Source: Pseudoalteromonas lipolytica
Lineage (GTDB): Bacteria > Pseudomonadota > Gammaproteobacteria > Enterobacterales > Alteromonadaceae
DNA length: 64,000 nucleotides
Reading direction: 5' to 3'
NCBI RefSeq assembly: GCF_001306915.1
Contig: NZ_LJTC01000004.1
Location: forward strand, 315,628 to 379,627
The notes below the pieces were generated by a model that was not told the DNA's origin, did no database searches, and worked only from the letters and a program-made list of their open reading frames with translations. Below, in pieces: positions 24,713 through 33,731 of the stretch. Each line of letters opens with the position of its first letter. Position 1 is the stretch's first letter. Both the position numbers and the translations under genes were made by a program.

Positions 24713-25774
24713 ATGAAAGCATTGATAAAAAATCTCTTACGCCCAATTTATCGAATTTACCTATCACGTAAGAAAAAACGCGAGTTTGCACAGAACTTAG
24801 AAAGAATAACCCAAGAGTTAAAATCGCCAGGTAAAAAAATTATCTATGCGATCACACCGCCAAGCCGTTTAAAAAATATTGGTGATCAAGCACAGTTTGT
24901 GGCTATAGAGGCGTGGCTAAAAAGACATTTTCCAGATCATGCGATTGTCGAAGTAGATAAAGATGAAGCAACTTGGCTTACAAGTAGCTATAAATCACTT
25001 GTAGATAGTAGTACGCCTATAGTTCTTCATTCTGGTGGTAATATGGGCGACCGTGCTATGTGGAGTGAGACATCACGTCGAATTATGATAGAAAGCTTCC
25101 CTGAAAATACAGTGCTTAGCTTACCGCAAACAATCTATTTTCATGATACAGACTTCGGTAAGTTACAAAAAGCAAAAACAGAAGCTATATACAATAACCA
25201 CAAAAACTTAACAGTGGTTGCTAGAGACAATAAATCGTTTGATATCGCTAATGAAATGTTCCCAAAATGCAAGCTGGATAAAGCGCCAGACTTTGTACTT
25301 TCTTATAACGAACAAAAAGAGCCTGAGCAAACAAACGGCAAAATACTTTACTGTATGCGTAAAGATTCAGAATCGGCCTACACGCAAGCTGATTTAGAGC
25401 AATTATTCGCATCTGCTGATAGACCTTATGATGTATTTGACACAACAATTCCTGAGGCAATTACTAAAGAGCAAAGAAAAGCAGTTCTTGATGATACTCT
25501 TAATATGTTCAGTCAATATGACTACATAGTAACTGATAGGTTTCATGGCTTAATATTCTCTGTTTTATGCAAAAAGCCAACAGTTGTTCTACCGACGGTA
25601 GATCACAAGTTAACCTCAGCATTTGACTGGTTTGATGAAGTTAAATTCGTAAAGTTTGCGCATAAGATTCAAGATGTGCCAGCAGCTACTGAAGAAGTTC
25701 TTGCAATACAAGAGAGAACCACGCCAAGTTGGAATGAACTGCACTTTGATAAATTAGTTAAATACATAAAATGA
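24713..25774 (+). CDS. polysaccharide pyruvyl transferase family protein
   Basis: Members of this family add pyruvate ketals from phosphoenolpyruvate to exopolysaccharide sugars. The pattern VLHSGGNMGDRAMW near residue 103, SLPQTIYF and the C-terminal YIVTDRFHGLIFSVLCKKPTVVLP are family hallmarks. The N-terminus is basic (LSRKKKREFAQNL), which may hold it at the membrane face. It has 353 residues. The last four bases overlap the start of the nitroreductase-like gene, so the two are translationally coupled. Confidence 0.87.
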   Translation: MKALIKNLLRPIYRIYLSRKKKREFAQNLERITQELKSPGKKIIYAITPPSRLKNIGDQAQFVAIEAWLKRHFPDHAIVEVDKDEATWLTSSYKSLVDSSTPIVLHSGGNMGDRAMWSETSRRIMIESFPENTVLSLPQTIYFHDTDFGKLQKAKTEAIYNNHKNLTVVARDNKSFDIANEMFPKCKLDKAPDFVLSYNEQKEPEQTNGKILYCMRKDSESAYTQADLEQLFASADRPYDVFDTTIPEAITKEQRKAVLDDTLNMFSQYDYIVTDRFHGLIFSVLCKKPTVVLPTVDHKLTSAFDWFDEVKFVKFAHKIQDVPAATEEVLAIQERTTPSWNELHFDKLVKYIK

Positions 25775-26715
25775 AAAAGTTGTTAAAGAAACCACTTAAA
25801 AAAATATTGATTAAAGCAGGATTAAAAATAGATCCTGCTAAGCAGTATTTATATTCTTCGGTACCACCTTATAAGTTGATCACAAACTTAACCGAAGAAG
25901 AACTATTATCTTTAATGCGCCATGAAGCGCATAGAATCGAAAAGTCGATTTATAACGACATATTCGACAGTAAATTTAATATTTATAATGAAAAAGCGAA
26001 ACGCATAAAAGAGATTTGCAAAGAACTTGAACGCCGCGATACTGATAAAGGTGAGCCAACTCTCGTTTGGGCAAAACAAATTTTAGCTGCCTTTAATGAT
26101 TTGAAATCTAATTTTATTGAGCCGTATAGCAAAGCGCCACAAAGTTATGATTTGTCAAAAGCGCAAGAATATGTAGATTTTGTGCAGCAGCGACGAAGTG
26201 TTCGAGTGTGGCACGATAAACAGCCTTCTAAAGATGAGCTAGAGGCCCTTGCTGATCAATGTATAGACGCAGCAAGGTGGGCACCAAGCTCTGGTAACAG
26301 GCAGCCTTGGCAATTTAAAGTGCTTACAGAGCAACAAGATAAAGATCTACTCAAAAAGATAAAAGAAGAGCATTGTACATCAGCGCCATTACTTATTTTT
26401 ATTGGCATGGATCGCCGCCTTTACGGCTCATTATCTCTAAAGCAATTTGAAACAGCTTTATATATTGATGCGGGTGCAGCCATCATGAATATGGTTGGAA
26501 CAGCACAAAGTACCGGAATGGGGACGTGCTGGAATCACTTTGGTCGCGACATGATCGACTCAAGAGAAGTAAATAAAAAGATTTATCTTAACTTTTGTGA
26601 GCACATGGCCATTCCAGACTATATAGAACCGGTGGCTATTTTAGCGATTGGCGCGCCCGCTTATATGCCGCCGACACCTGCGCGAGTAAATGTGCAAAGC
26701 TTAAAAATAGTATGA
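25771..26715 (+). CDS. nitroreductase-family protein with N-terminal extension, polysaccharide-locus type
   Basis: Residues about 125-305 form a nitroreductase (FMN-binding) domain with RRSVRVWHDKQPS, ARWAPSSGNRQPWQF, a central IDAGAAIMNMVGTAQS, and a glycine-rich ending. The first 125 residues are a charged, probably helical extension (EELLSLMRHEAHRIEKS) not found in ordinary nitroreductases. ATGA overlaps join it to the pyruvyl transferase before and the flippase after. Its role in the polysaccharide pathway is unknown; a flavin-dependent modification of a lipid-linked sugar is only a guess. Confidence 0.8.
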   Translation: MKKLLKKPLKKILIKAGLKIDPAKQYLYSSVPPYKLITNLTEEELLSLMRHEAHRIEKSIYNDIFDSKFNIYNEKAKRIKEICKELERRDTDKGEPTLVWAKQILAAFNDLKSNFIEPYSKAPQSYDLSKAQEYVDFVQQRRSVRVWHDKQPSKDELEALADQCIDAARWAPSSGNRQPWQFKVLTEQQDKDLLKKIKEEHCTSAPLLIFIGMDRRLYGSLSLKQFETALYIDAGAAIMNMVGTAQSTGMGTCWNHFGRDMIDSREVNKKIYLNFCEHMAIPDYIEPVAILAIGAPAYMPPTPARVNVQSLKIV

Positions 26716-28130
26716 TCATATCTGCTGCAAAGTGGCAAACAGGAGCCACTTTTATCACATTTGCACTGAGTTTGCTGCAGTTAACTGTATTAGCAAGAGT
26801 GTTTGATGCAAAAGCATTTGGTTACCTTGCAATAGTCATGGTTAGTGTGAATATTTATCAAACACTTTCAGACTTAGGCATGGCCAATTATTTGGTTTTT
26901 GTACAAAAAGTAAGTGACGCCTTAAATTCAACAGTATTTTGGATTTGTGCTTTTGCTGGGCTTGTACTTTGCCTGTGTATGCAGCTAACTTCAGGCTTGA
27001 TTGAAAACTATTATGATATGCAAGGCTTAGGGCAGTTGCTTAATATTGCTGCTCTAGCATTAATACCAGTTTCATTGGGGGCGCAATTACAAGCTCGTTA
27101 CATGCTTGAGTTTAAATTAAGTGCTCTAGCTAAGTTTGATATCATCGCAAAATTAATTTCAACAAGCTTTGTCGTTATTACCGTAACAACACTTGGTTTT
27201 GAGTTAGATGCAGTTGTACTAGGGGTTGTTCTTTCTGCATCAGTTAAGTTATTGCTATTGTGCTCTTTTTCAGAAAAAGGGTGGCTTCCAAAGTTCAAGT
27301 TTAGTAAATATGATGCTCAACAAGCTTGGGGGTATGGCAAGTTTCAGGTTGGCTCCCAGGTGTTAAATAAGCTTAGAGAAGAGCTCGATATTATTATATT
27401 GGGTATGTTTATTGATGCAGCTAAGCTAGGTTTGTATAGCTTAGCAAAGCAGTTAGCACAAAAAATAGCGTCGCTTATAGTACCTATAGTAAGAAAGCTA
27501 GCCTTACCTCTAATTGCAAAAAGCAGATCTAACCAAAAAACTTTAACGTCGGTTGTATATAAGTCACATTGCATATCAACCGTGATGCTCGTTTTTCCGC
27601 ACATATTGCTATTGTTTGTTGCTCAGCAAGTGACAGTCTTGTTTTACGGCGAGCAAAAGCTAGGTGTGGCTGTGTATTTAATACCCCTAACTATTTTTTA
27701 CATGTTACGTTCTGTTGGTGGAGCATTAGCTGGGAGCATCTGCCAAGGTTTAGGGAAGACCAATATTGACTTTTATTGGAATGTGAGTGTTTTTTTTATT
27801 TACGCAATAATTGCCTTCATCAGCGCCCAATTTAGCGAGCTATATACTGCATATAGTTATGCAATTATTCAGTTGCTGTTGCTCAATGCTGTGTATGTTT
27901 TGTTTTATAAGAACACGGTAGGTTTAGCTTTCTCGCGTTACATAACTCCCATAATAACAAGCTTGCTGATTTCTCTACTCATATGCGTAGGGTTTATGTT
28001 TACCCTAAATACAGCGCAGCTAGCTATAAGTAATTCTCTAACTGCAAGTGCGATATATGTTCTGTTATGTACCGGCGCTTATGCTGTTTATTGCGTGAAA
28101 AAAATAAGGATCTGGAGTCGTCATGACTAA
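26712..28130 (+). CDS. wzx: Wzx-type oligosaccharide flippase
   Basis: This is a polytopic membrane protein of the MOP superfamily, lipopolysaccharide-exporter type. It has 472 residues and about fourteen hydrophobic helices. The N-terminal ARVFDAKAFGYLAIVMV and the mid-protein LYSLAKQLAQKIASLIVPIV are typical of Wzx/WzxC. It should move undecaprenyl-linked repeat units across the inner membrane for locus 1. It overlaps both neighbours by four to eight bases, marking one operon. Confidence 0.9.
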   Translation: MIISAAKWQTGATFITFALSLLQLTVLARVFDAKAFGYLAIVMVSVNIYQTLSDLGMANYLVFVQKVSDALNSTVFWICAFAGLVLCLCMQLTSGLIENYYDMQGLGQLLNIAALALIPVSLGAQLQARYMLEFKLSALAKFDIIAKLISTSFVVITVTTLGFELDAVVLGVVLSASVKLLLLCSFSEKGWLPKFKFSKYDAQQAWGYGKFQVGSQVLNKLREELDIIILGMFIDAAKLGLYSLAKQLAQKIASLIVPIVRKLALPLIAKSRSNQKTLTSVVYKSHCISTVMLVFPHILLLFVAQQVTVLFYGEQKLGVAVYLIPLTIFYMLRSVGGALAGSICQGLGKTNIDFYWNVSVFFIYAIIAFISAQFSELYTAYSYAIIQLLLLNAVYVLFYKNTVGLAFSRYITPIITSLLISLLICVGFMFTLNTAQLAISNSLTASAIYVLLCTGAYAVYCVKKIRIWSRHD

Positions 28131-29358
28131 AAAAGTCACCTTTGTTGTAAATGAGTTTCCGGTACTATCAGAAACATTTGTGATTGAGCAGGTGTGTGCC
28201 TTAATAGATAGAGGTTTTGATGTAAACATTCTTGCCTGTAAAAAAACGAGTGATGCGAATCTGACTCCTAAGTTTAAAAAGTATAAGTTAGATCAAAAGT
28301 TAACTTACTTAGATACATTTGCGCGTGGAGCAAAAGGCAAGTTGCAAATGTTAATCTCTTTGATTAAAAACTTTCATTTAATCAAGAGCAAAAACGACTA
28401 TGTGAAAGCGTTGTTTTACAGCGTTAAAAATAAAAACCTGTCGTCGCTTAGGCAGCTAGCAATATGTGCGCAGTATGCTGAAACACGCTTTGATTCTGAT
28501 TTTGTTATTTGCCACTTTTTACCAAATGGCCACTTAGCTTATGCGTTGCGAAAGTTCAGCGCACTACACTGCGATACTATAGCAACCATTGCTCATGGTT
28601 ATGATATTAGTTTGTATAAAGTTCTCAGTAAATGGCACTACGAATATTCGAAACTAGTGGCAGGTACTGAGTTACTTTTACCAATTAGTGACCGCTGGGC
28701 AGATCTACTCATTAATAAGTTCAACGCAGAACCTGCCAAAGTAAAAGTTCAACATATGGGAGTGAATATTAATCATTTTAACTTTTCTCCTCGTAATATT
28801 AGCCCCGAAAGCGGCCCTATTAAGCTTATTGCTGTTGGTAGAGCAACAGAAAAAAAAGGCTTAGAGTATGCGATAAAGGCCGTCTCGCGAACTGAAAACA
28901 CACACTTGTCTATTGTAGGCGGGGGAGAATTATTAACTGAATTAGAGCAACTGGCTTATAAGCTTAATGCAACAGATAAGGTTACGCTGCTAGGCCCTTT
29001 ACCACACGAAAATGTACTTAAATTGCTCGCTGAATCACACGTGTTTATTTTACCATCTGTAACAGCAAAAGATGGTGATATGGAAGGCATACCGGTTGCG
29101 CTAATGGAAGCAATGGCATCAGGAATGCTCGTTTTGTCTACTAACCATTCTGGTATACCAGAACTAATAGAGCATAAAAAGTCAGGCTTATTGGCTGATG
29201 AGCGTTCTGTTGAGCAGTTAGTACATAACATTAATTATGTAGTTAATAACTCCAGAAGTATGGAAAAGCTTATTGAAAATGCACGGCAAAAAGTTGAGCG
29301 TGACTTTAACAACAAAGAGTTAAATGAAAAGCTTGCAAACTTAATTATTAATTCGTAA
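28123..29358 (+). CDS. family 4 glycosyltransferase, WcaL-like
   Basis: This GT-B enzyme has 411 residues. It starts VTFVVNEFPVLSETFVIEQV, the pattern of the WcaL/AmsK colanic-acid and amylovoran branch. The C-terminal domain has LIAVGRATEKKGLEYAI, VGGGELL and DMEGIPVALMEAMASGMLVLST, including the donor-site E-x7-E. It is the last biosynthetic gene of locus 1, and overlaps wzx by eight bases. The donor sugar is not known. Confidence 0.9.
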   Translation: MTKKVTFVVNEFPVLSETFVIEQVCALIDRGFDVNILACKKTSDANLTPKFKKYKLDQKLTYLDTFARGAKGKLQMLISLIKNFHLIKSKNDYVKALFYSVKNKNLSSLRQLAICAQYAETRFDSDFVICHFLPNGHLAYALRKFSALHCDTIATIAHGYDISLYKVLSKWHYEYSKLVAGTELLLPISDRWADLLINKFNAEPAKVKVQHMGVNINHFNFSPRNISPESGPIKLIAVGRATEKKGLEYAIKAVSRTENTHLSIVGGGELLTELEQLAYKLNATDKVTLLGPLPHENVLKLLAESHVFILPSVTAKDGDMEGIPVALMEAMASGMLVLSTNHSGIPELIEHKKSGLLADERSVEQLVHNINYVVNNSRSMEKLIENARQKVERDFNNKELNEKLANLIINS

Positions 29359-29475
29359 CCAAAGGTCTGTTAGCTCCTGCAATAGCTTTAAGAGCTAGGT
29401 TTTATTAAATAATATAAATTGTCGTACTTTATAATAGACACACCTAACTTCTCTGCGTATAATCGCTGGCTCATA

Positions 29476-29501
29476 AAAACCAGTCCTTTTGGATTGGTTT
29501 T
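29476..29501 (+). promoter_or_regulatory. stem-loop in the rfaH leader
   Basis: An 11-bp stem (29476-29486 with 29491-29501, one G-U) closes a TTTT loop and lies 28 bp before the rfaH start codon. The right arm ends in TTTT but no further T-run follows. A TATAAT box at 29430-29435 upstream may be the promoter. The hairpin could influence rfaH expression; this is inference. Confidence 0.4.
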
Positions 29502-29529
29502 AAGGAACATGAGTATTTTAGGTGTGGCT

Positions 29530-30015
29530 ATGGAAAGTTGGTACTTACTTTTTTGTAAATCAAAACAAGAACAAAGAGCTAAAATTAACCTTCAAAACCA
29601 AGGTTTTGAAGTCTTCATTCCTGAACACCAAATAGAGCGCATTGCTAAAGGGCGCCGTACTATTCGAATATCACCTCTCTTCCCTAATTATATATTCATA
29701 AAGTTATGCACGAAAAACTGTAACTTTTCTGCGGTAAAAAATACTCGAGGCATAAGTGGCTTTGTAACATACGGCCAGCAATTTCAGCTTGTCTCAGAAC
29801 AGTTGATTGCGCAACTCAAATCTATGAATGATATGTGTGAGATAACTTCTGCGTTACCAAAAACGGGGGATGTTGTTTATTTGAATACAGAGTCATTTAA
29901 AAACGTACAGGCTATTTACCAAGAGCCAGATGGCGATATGCGCAGCATACTTCTCATTAATTTGCTGAATAAACAAATAAGCGTAAGTGTAGAAAATAAA
30001 GAAATCAGTTTATAA
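29530..30015 (+). CDS. rfaH: transcription antitermination protein RfaH
   Basis: RfaH is a NusG paralogue recruited at ops elements that allows RNA polymerase to read through long polysaccharide and other operons. The start at 29530 gives MESWYLLFCKSKQEQRA, the RfaH/NusG N-terminal domain. LFPNYIFIKL and a C-terminal KOW-like region (TGDVVYL) follow. The length is 161, as in E. coli (162). In-frame codons back to 29419 are not part of the family. It sits between the two polysaccharide loci and could serve both, but no convincing ops element was found upstream of either. Confidence 0.92.
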   Translation: MESWYLLFCKSKQEQRAKINLQNQGFEVFIPEHQIERIAKGRRTIRISPLFPNYIFIKLCTKNCNFSAVKNTRGISGFVTYGQQFQLVSEQLIAQLKSMNDMCEITSALPKTGDVVYLNTESFKNVQAIYQEPDGDMRSILLINLLNKQISVSVENKEISL

Positions 30016-30039
30016 ATCGTACTCCAGCGCGACGCTTAT

Positions 30040-30171
30040 GTAGGAACGGCTTTAGCCGTGAACATGCTTTAAATGTTCGGTGTTAAACCACCTCCTACAG
30101 AACGGGTAATACGTAGGAACGGCTTTAGCCGTGAACATACTCAAAATGTTCGGCGTTAAAACATCTCCTAC
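30040..30171. repeat. two 59-bp REP-like elements
   Basis: Copies at 30040-30098 and 30113-30171 each start GTAGGAACGGCTTTAGCCGT and end in a CTCCTAC-type complement. They have an internal ACAT/ATGT dyad and a GGCTTTAGCC dyad. The same element occurs once at 7845-7903. The equal lengths and terminal GTAGGA/TCCTAC symmetry suggest a REPIN-like unit. Confidence 0.8.
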
Positions 30172-30242
30172 AGTGTAGGCTTTGTGCTTTAACATGAAAA
30201 AATAACAATAAAATCAGTACGTAGGAACTGCAACCTAGGGGC

Positions 30243-30513
30243 GGAAGCGTGCCCGAAGGGCTAGACAAGCAAATAGTTTTGTTTTCAAGCTGGAGCGAGA
30301 GGAGCTCTGCGACGAACTGGAACGGAAGCGTGCCCGAAGGGCTAGATAAGCAAATAGTTTTGCTTTCAAGCTGAAGCGAGAGGAGCTCTGCGACGAACTG
30401 GAACGGAAGCGTGCCCGAAGGGCTAGATAAGCAAATAGTTTTGCTTTCAAGCTGAAGCGAGAGGAGCTCTGCGACGAACTGGAACGGAAACGTGCCCGAA
30501 GGGCTAGACAAGG
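30243..30513. repeat. 81-bp tandem repeat, about 3.3 copies
   Basis: GGAAGCGTGCCCGAAGGGC starts at 30243, 30324 and 30405, with a variant start GGAAACGTGCCCGAAGGGC at 30486. The period is exactly 81 bp. Because 81 is divisible by three, long open frames appear on the minus strand and encode the same 27-residue unit repeatedly. No start signal or family supports coding. The repeat ends in a GTAGGCGTCACGC REP piece (30514-30545). Confidence 0.9.
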
Positions 30514-30611
30514 CGTAGGCGTCACGCTTGCTTGGCGCGTCTCAAACACGGCACTGCTGCGAACATGTCGCGCGAAACAAATTTCACGCCTACATCAAAG
30601 ACATCTAATCG

Positions 30612-31132
30612 CACAAAGAGGCTATGAGACACTGCGCTAAAGAGGAGTTATTTAGGTTTTCTCATTTACCCTCATTCATTTCTCTTAGTGCAACTAGAAA
30701 CTAGTAAAGGATATTCACAAAGAGACTATAAGACGCTGCGCTGAAGAGTAAACAAAGAAATATTTGGTTTTCTCATTTACCCTCATTCATTTCTCTTAGT
30801 GCAACTAGAAACTAGTGATGAGTATTCACAAAGAGGTTAAGAGGCGCTGCGCTGAAGAGTAAACAAAGAAATATTTGGTTTTCTCATTACTCTTATTCAC
30901 TTCTCTTTGTGCTAAAAAGAACTAGTAAAGGATATTCACAAAGAGGCTATGAGACACTGCGCTAAAGAGTAAATAAAGAAGTTTTGCCTTACTCATTTAC
31001 TCTTATTCACTTCTCTTTGTGCAACTAGAAGCTAGTGATGAATATTCACAAAGAGACTATGAGGCGCTGCGCTGAAGAGTAAACAAAGAAATATTTGGTT
31101 TTCTCATTTACTCTTATTCACTTCTCTTTGTG
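30612..31132. repeat. dyad-repeat array A1 (5 units, about 110 bp each)
   Basis: Units start with CACAAAGAG at 30612, 30716, 30827, 30937 and 31047 and each ends in CTCTTTGTG (CTCTTAGTG in the first two). A conserved GAAGAGTAAACAAAG centre and TAGAAACTAGT-type linkers separate the units. The ends form inverted repeats, so each transcribed unit could fold into a long hairpin. It ends 70 bp before the GxxExxY gene. Confidence 0.92.
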
Positions 31133-31202
31133 CAAATTAGGTTTTAATGATTTACTAACAGAAGGCTTAAAAGTCATTCATTAAAATGAAGCGGGATGTT
31201 TT

Positions 31203-31589
31203 ATGATAAATATGGATATTGATCATCTAACGCAAACAGTTATCGGGTATGCAATTGAAGTGCATAAACAATTAGGCTCTGGCTTGTTAGAGTCAAGTTA
31301 CGAGGCTTGCTTGATGTACGAACTTCAGCAAGCAGGTATAAAAGTTGAACGTCAATTAACTTTACCAATTCGTTATAAGAATTTAGAGATAGAAGCTGGC
31401 TATAGATTGGACTTGTTTATACCTAATAAATTAGTTATTGAACTGAAATCTGTTGATAAATTATTGCCAATTCACTCTGCACAGATTCTAACATATATGA
31501 AGCTCTCTAAAGTCAACGCGGGGCTACTTATAAACTTTAACGCGCTTAAGCTTGTTGATGGAATAAAAAGGTTTAATTTAAGTTTATAA
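31203..31589 (+). CDS. GxxExxY-family protein, PD-(D/E)XK nuclease fold, inside repeat arrays
   Basis: This 128-residue protein belongs to the GxxExxY family. The naming motif is GLLESSY within KQLGSGLLESSYEACL. A PD-(D/E)XK-like core follows: YRLDLFI with the acidic residue, VIELKS as the (D/E)xK, and HSAQILTYMKLS with the Gln-Tyr pattern of RecB-like members. The nuclease residues thus look intact. Function has not been established for the family, as far as I know. The gene stands alone between arrays A1 and A2, with a half repeat unit just after it. A few A-rich bases precede the ATG at 31203, with no strong ribosome site. Confidence 0.85.
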   Translation: MINMDIDHLTQTVIGYAIEVHKQLGSGLLESSYEACLMYELQQAGIKVERQLTLPIRYKNLEIEAGYRLDLFIPNKLVIELKSVDKLLPIHSAQILTYMKLSKVNAGLLINFNALKLVDGIKRFNLSL

Positions 31590-31612
31590 AAAAACAATAA
31601 TGAATTAATAAG

Positions 31613-32300
31613 CCTTATTCACTTCTCTATGTGCCAATAGGAATTAGTAAAGGATATTCACAAAGAGGCTATGAGACGCTGCGCTGAAGAGTAAACAAAG
31701 AAGTTTTGCTTTACTGATTTAATCTCGTTTACTTCTCTTTATGCCAATAGGAACTAGTAAAGGATATTCACAAAGAGGCTATGAGACGCTGCGCTAAAGA
31801 GGTAAAGCAAGTATTTTGATTCTCTCATTTACTCTCGTTTCCTTCTCCTTGCGCCAATAGGAATTAGTAACGGGTATTCACAAAGAGGCTATGAGACACT
31901 GCGCTGAAGAGTAAACAAAGAGGTTTTGTCTTACTCATTTACTCTCGTTTACTTCTCTTTGTGCTAAAAAGAACTAGTAAAGGATATTCACAAAGCGGCT
32001 ATGAGACGCTGCGCTAAAGAGTAAACAAAGACGTTTTGCCTACTCATTTACTATCGTTTACTTCTCTTTATGCCAATAGGAATTAGTAACGGATATTCAC
32101 AAAGAGGCTTTGAGACGCTGCGCGGAAGAGTAAGCTAATAAGCAAAGAAGTTTTGTCTTTCTCATTTACTCTCGTTTACTTCTCTTTGTGCTAAAAAGAA
32201 CTAGTAAAGAATATTCACAAAGAGACTATGAGCTGCTGTGCTGAAGAGTAAACAAAGAAGTTTTGTCTTACTCATTTACTCTCGTTTACTTCTCTTTGTA
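31613..32300. repeat. dyad-repeat array A2 (half unit plus 6 units)
   Basis: A right half-unit (31613-31634, ending in CTCTATGTG) follows the GxxExxY gene. Full units then start at 31659, 31769, 31879, 31989, 32098 and 32216, all in the same orientation as A1 and 109-118 bp apart. Linkers read CCAATAGGAATTAGTAA or AAAAAGAACTAGTAA. The following 300 bp up to wza contain no clear feature. Confidence 0.92.
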
Positions 32301-32601
32301 CTAATGAAAACTAGTGATAAAGCCTTAATTAGTAGGCAGCTTAGAAGTTAACATACAAATTGTTAAGTTAAAGCTTCTTAGTTTCTCGTTTATACAAATA
32401 GGACTTCTAGACTAGTACTAAGTGAATGAGCCAGGAAGTACTTATTAACTATTTTGCAAAAAACTGTCACAAGTGAGCGTTTACTAAACACTCAGTCTTG
32501 CGAACATCTAGTTGCCATGCTTTAATTAGGCAGCAAAAAAATAAACAGATATGGTTTTATTTAAACTGGACGTTTTAAGAAAAATTATTTGGGAAATAAC
32601 A

Positions 32602-33720
32602 ATGGCGCTTAGCTGTAAAACAATTGTGACGTCATTTGCGTTACTAGCAATGACAGGCTGTACAATCATCCCCGGCAGCCATTTCGAAGGAATCGAGTCG
32701 GGCGAACAAGTAGATAATGTAGAGAAGGAACTCGAAAAGGTTAATATTCAAATCATTGACTCTTCTTTAATAAATCAACAAAAGCAATCTCAAGTTAAAA
32801 ACTTCACGCCTTCCAGTTTAGATGGCATAGATACATCTAATTATCAGTACAAATTAGGTGTAGGTGATGTACTTACAATTGGTGTTTGGGATCACCCAGA
32901 GTTAACCATTCCAGCAGCAGTGCAACGTACAGCTGAGTTTGATGGCTTTCGTGTACAAGCCGATGGCACAATTACCTATGCATATGCACCTAATATTCAA
33001 GCCGCTGGTAAAACAGTACAACAAGTTCATAAAGAGCTTGTAAAGCGCCTAAGCCGAGTAATTGAAGAGCCACAGGTTGATGTTAAAGTGGTTGGGTTTA
33101 GAAGCCAAAAAGCGTATGTAACAGGCGAAGTAAACAAGCCAGGTGTATTACCAGTTACAGAGATCCCTTTAACTTTAATCGATGCTCTAAACCAAGCAGG
33201 CGGCCTAACAGAAAGTGCTGACTGGCGTACCGTGACATTTACTCGCGGTGATAAAACAGAAATTATTAAGCTAGATGACTTTTATGCCCATGGCGATATT
33301 TCGCAAAACCGCTTATTGCAGCATGGTGATATTGTGCACGTAAGCCGAAACGATATGCAAAAAGTGTTTGTACTTGGCGATGTAAAGCGCGCTGGTACAG
33401 TGGGTGTTAATCGCTATGGTTTAAATTTAGCAGAAGCATTAAGCGATGCTGGTGGCCTTAACGAAAATACAGCCGACGCTAATGGTGTATTTGTTCTTCG
33501 CAAACGCAATTTAAACACTGATGGCGTAATTGCTGATGTATACCAACTTCATGCTAAGAATGTTGCTGCATTAGTGCTTGCTGAACAGTTTGAGCTTGAA
33601 CCGCACGACATTGTATATGTAACGTCAGCGCCGCTTGCACGTTGGAATCGTGTAATTAGCTTATTACTACCATCAGTAAGTACGGTTGATTCAATCAACG
33701 ACGTTGCAAACACTAACTAA
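32602..33720 (+). CDS. wza: capsule export outer-membrane lipoprotein Wza
   Basis: Wza is the octameric outer-membrane channel for group 1-type capsule or exopolysaccharide. The start at 32602 yields a lipoprotein signal ending LLAMTGC; an earlier in-frame ATG at 32551 would bury it. The Poly_export domain (YKLGVGDVLTIGVWDHPEL) is near residue 90. Two SLBB domains follow (YVTGEVNKPGVLPV and VFVLGDVKRAGTVGV). A C-terminal amphipathic segment (WNRVISLLLPSVSTV) fits the transmembrane helix of the pore. It has 372 residues and heads locus 2, followed by wzb 11 bp downstream. Confidence 0.94.
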   Translation: MALSCKTIVTSFALLAMTGCTIIPGSHFEGIESGEQVDNVEKELEKVNIQIIDSSLINQQKQSQVKNFTPSSLDGIDTSNYQYKLGVGDVLTIGVWDHPELTIPAAVQRTAEFDGFRVQADGTITYAYAPNIQAAGKTVQQVHKELVKRLSRVIEEPQVDVKVVGFRSQKAYVTGEVNKPGVLPVTEIPLTLIDALNQAGGLTESADWRTVTFTRGDKTEIIKLDDFYAHGDISQNRLLQHGDIVHVSRNDMQKVFVLGDVKRAGTVGVNRYGLNLAEALSDAGGLNENTADANGVFVLRKRNLNTDGVIADVYQLHAKNVAALVLAEQFELEPHDIVYVTSAPLARWNRVISLLLPSVSTVDSINDVANTN

Positions 33721-33731
33721 AGGTAGGCTGT

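Noticed and set aside
30125..30549. Two overlapping minus-strand frames of 128 and 104 residues
   Set aside because: They arise because the 81-bp repeat period is divisible by three. Start signals and homology are absent.
30612..32300. CRISPR array
   Set aside because: The arrays are periodic, but the whole 110-134-bp unit is repeated and there are no unique spacers of even length. No cas gene is present.
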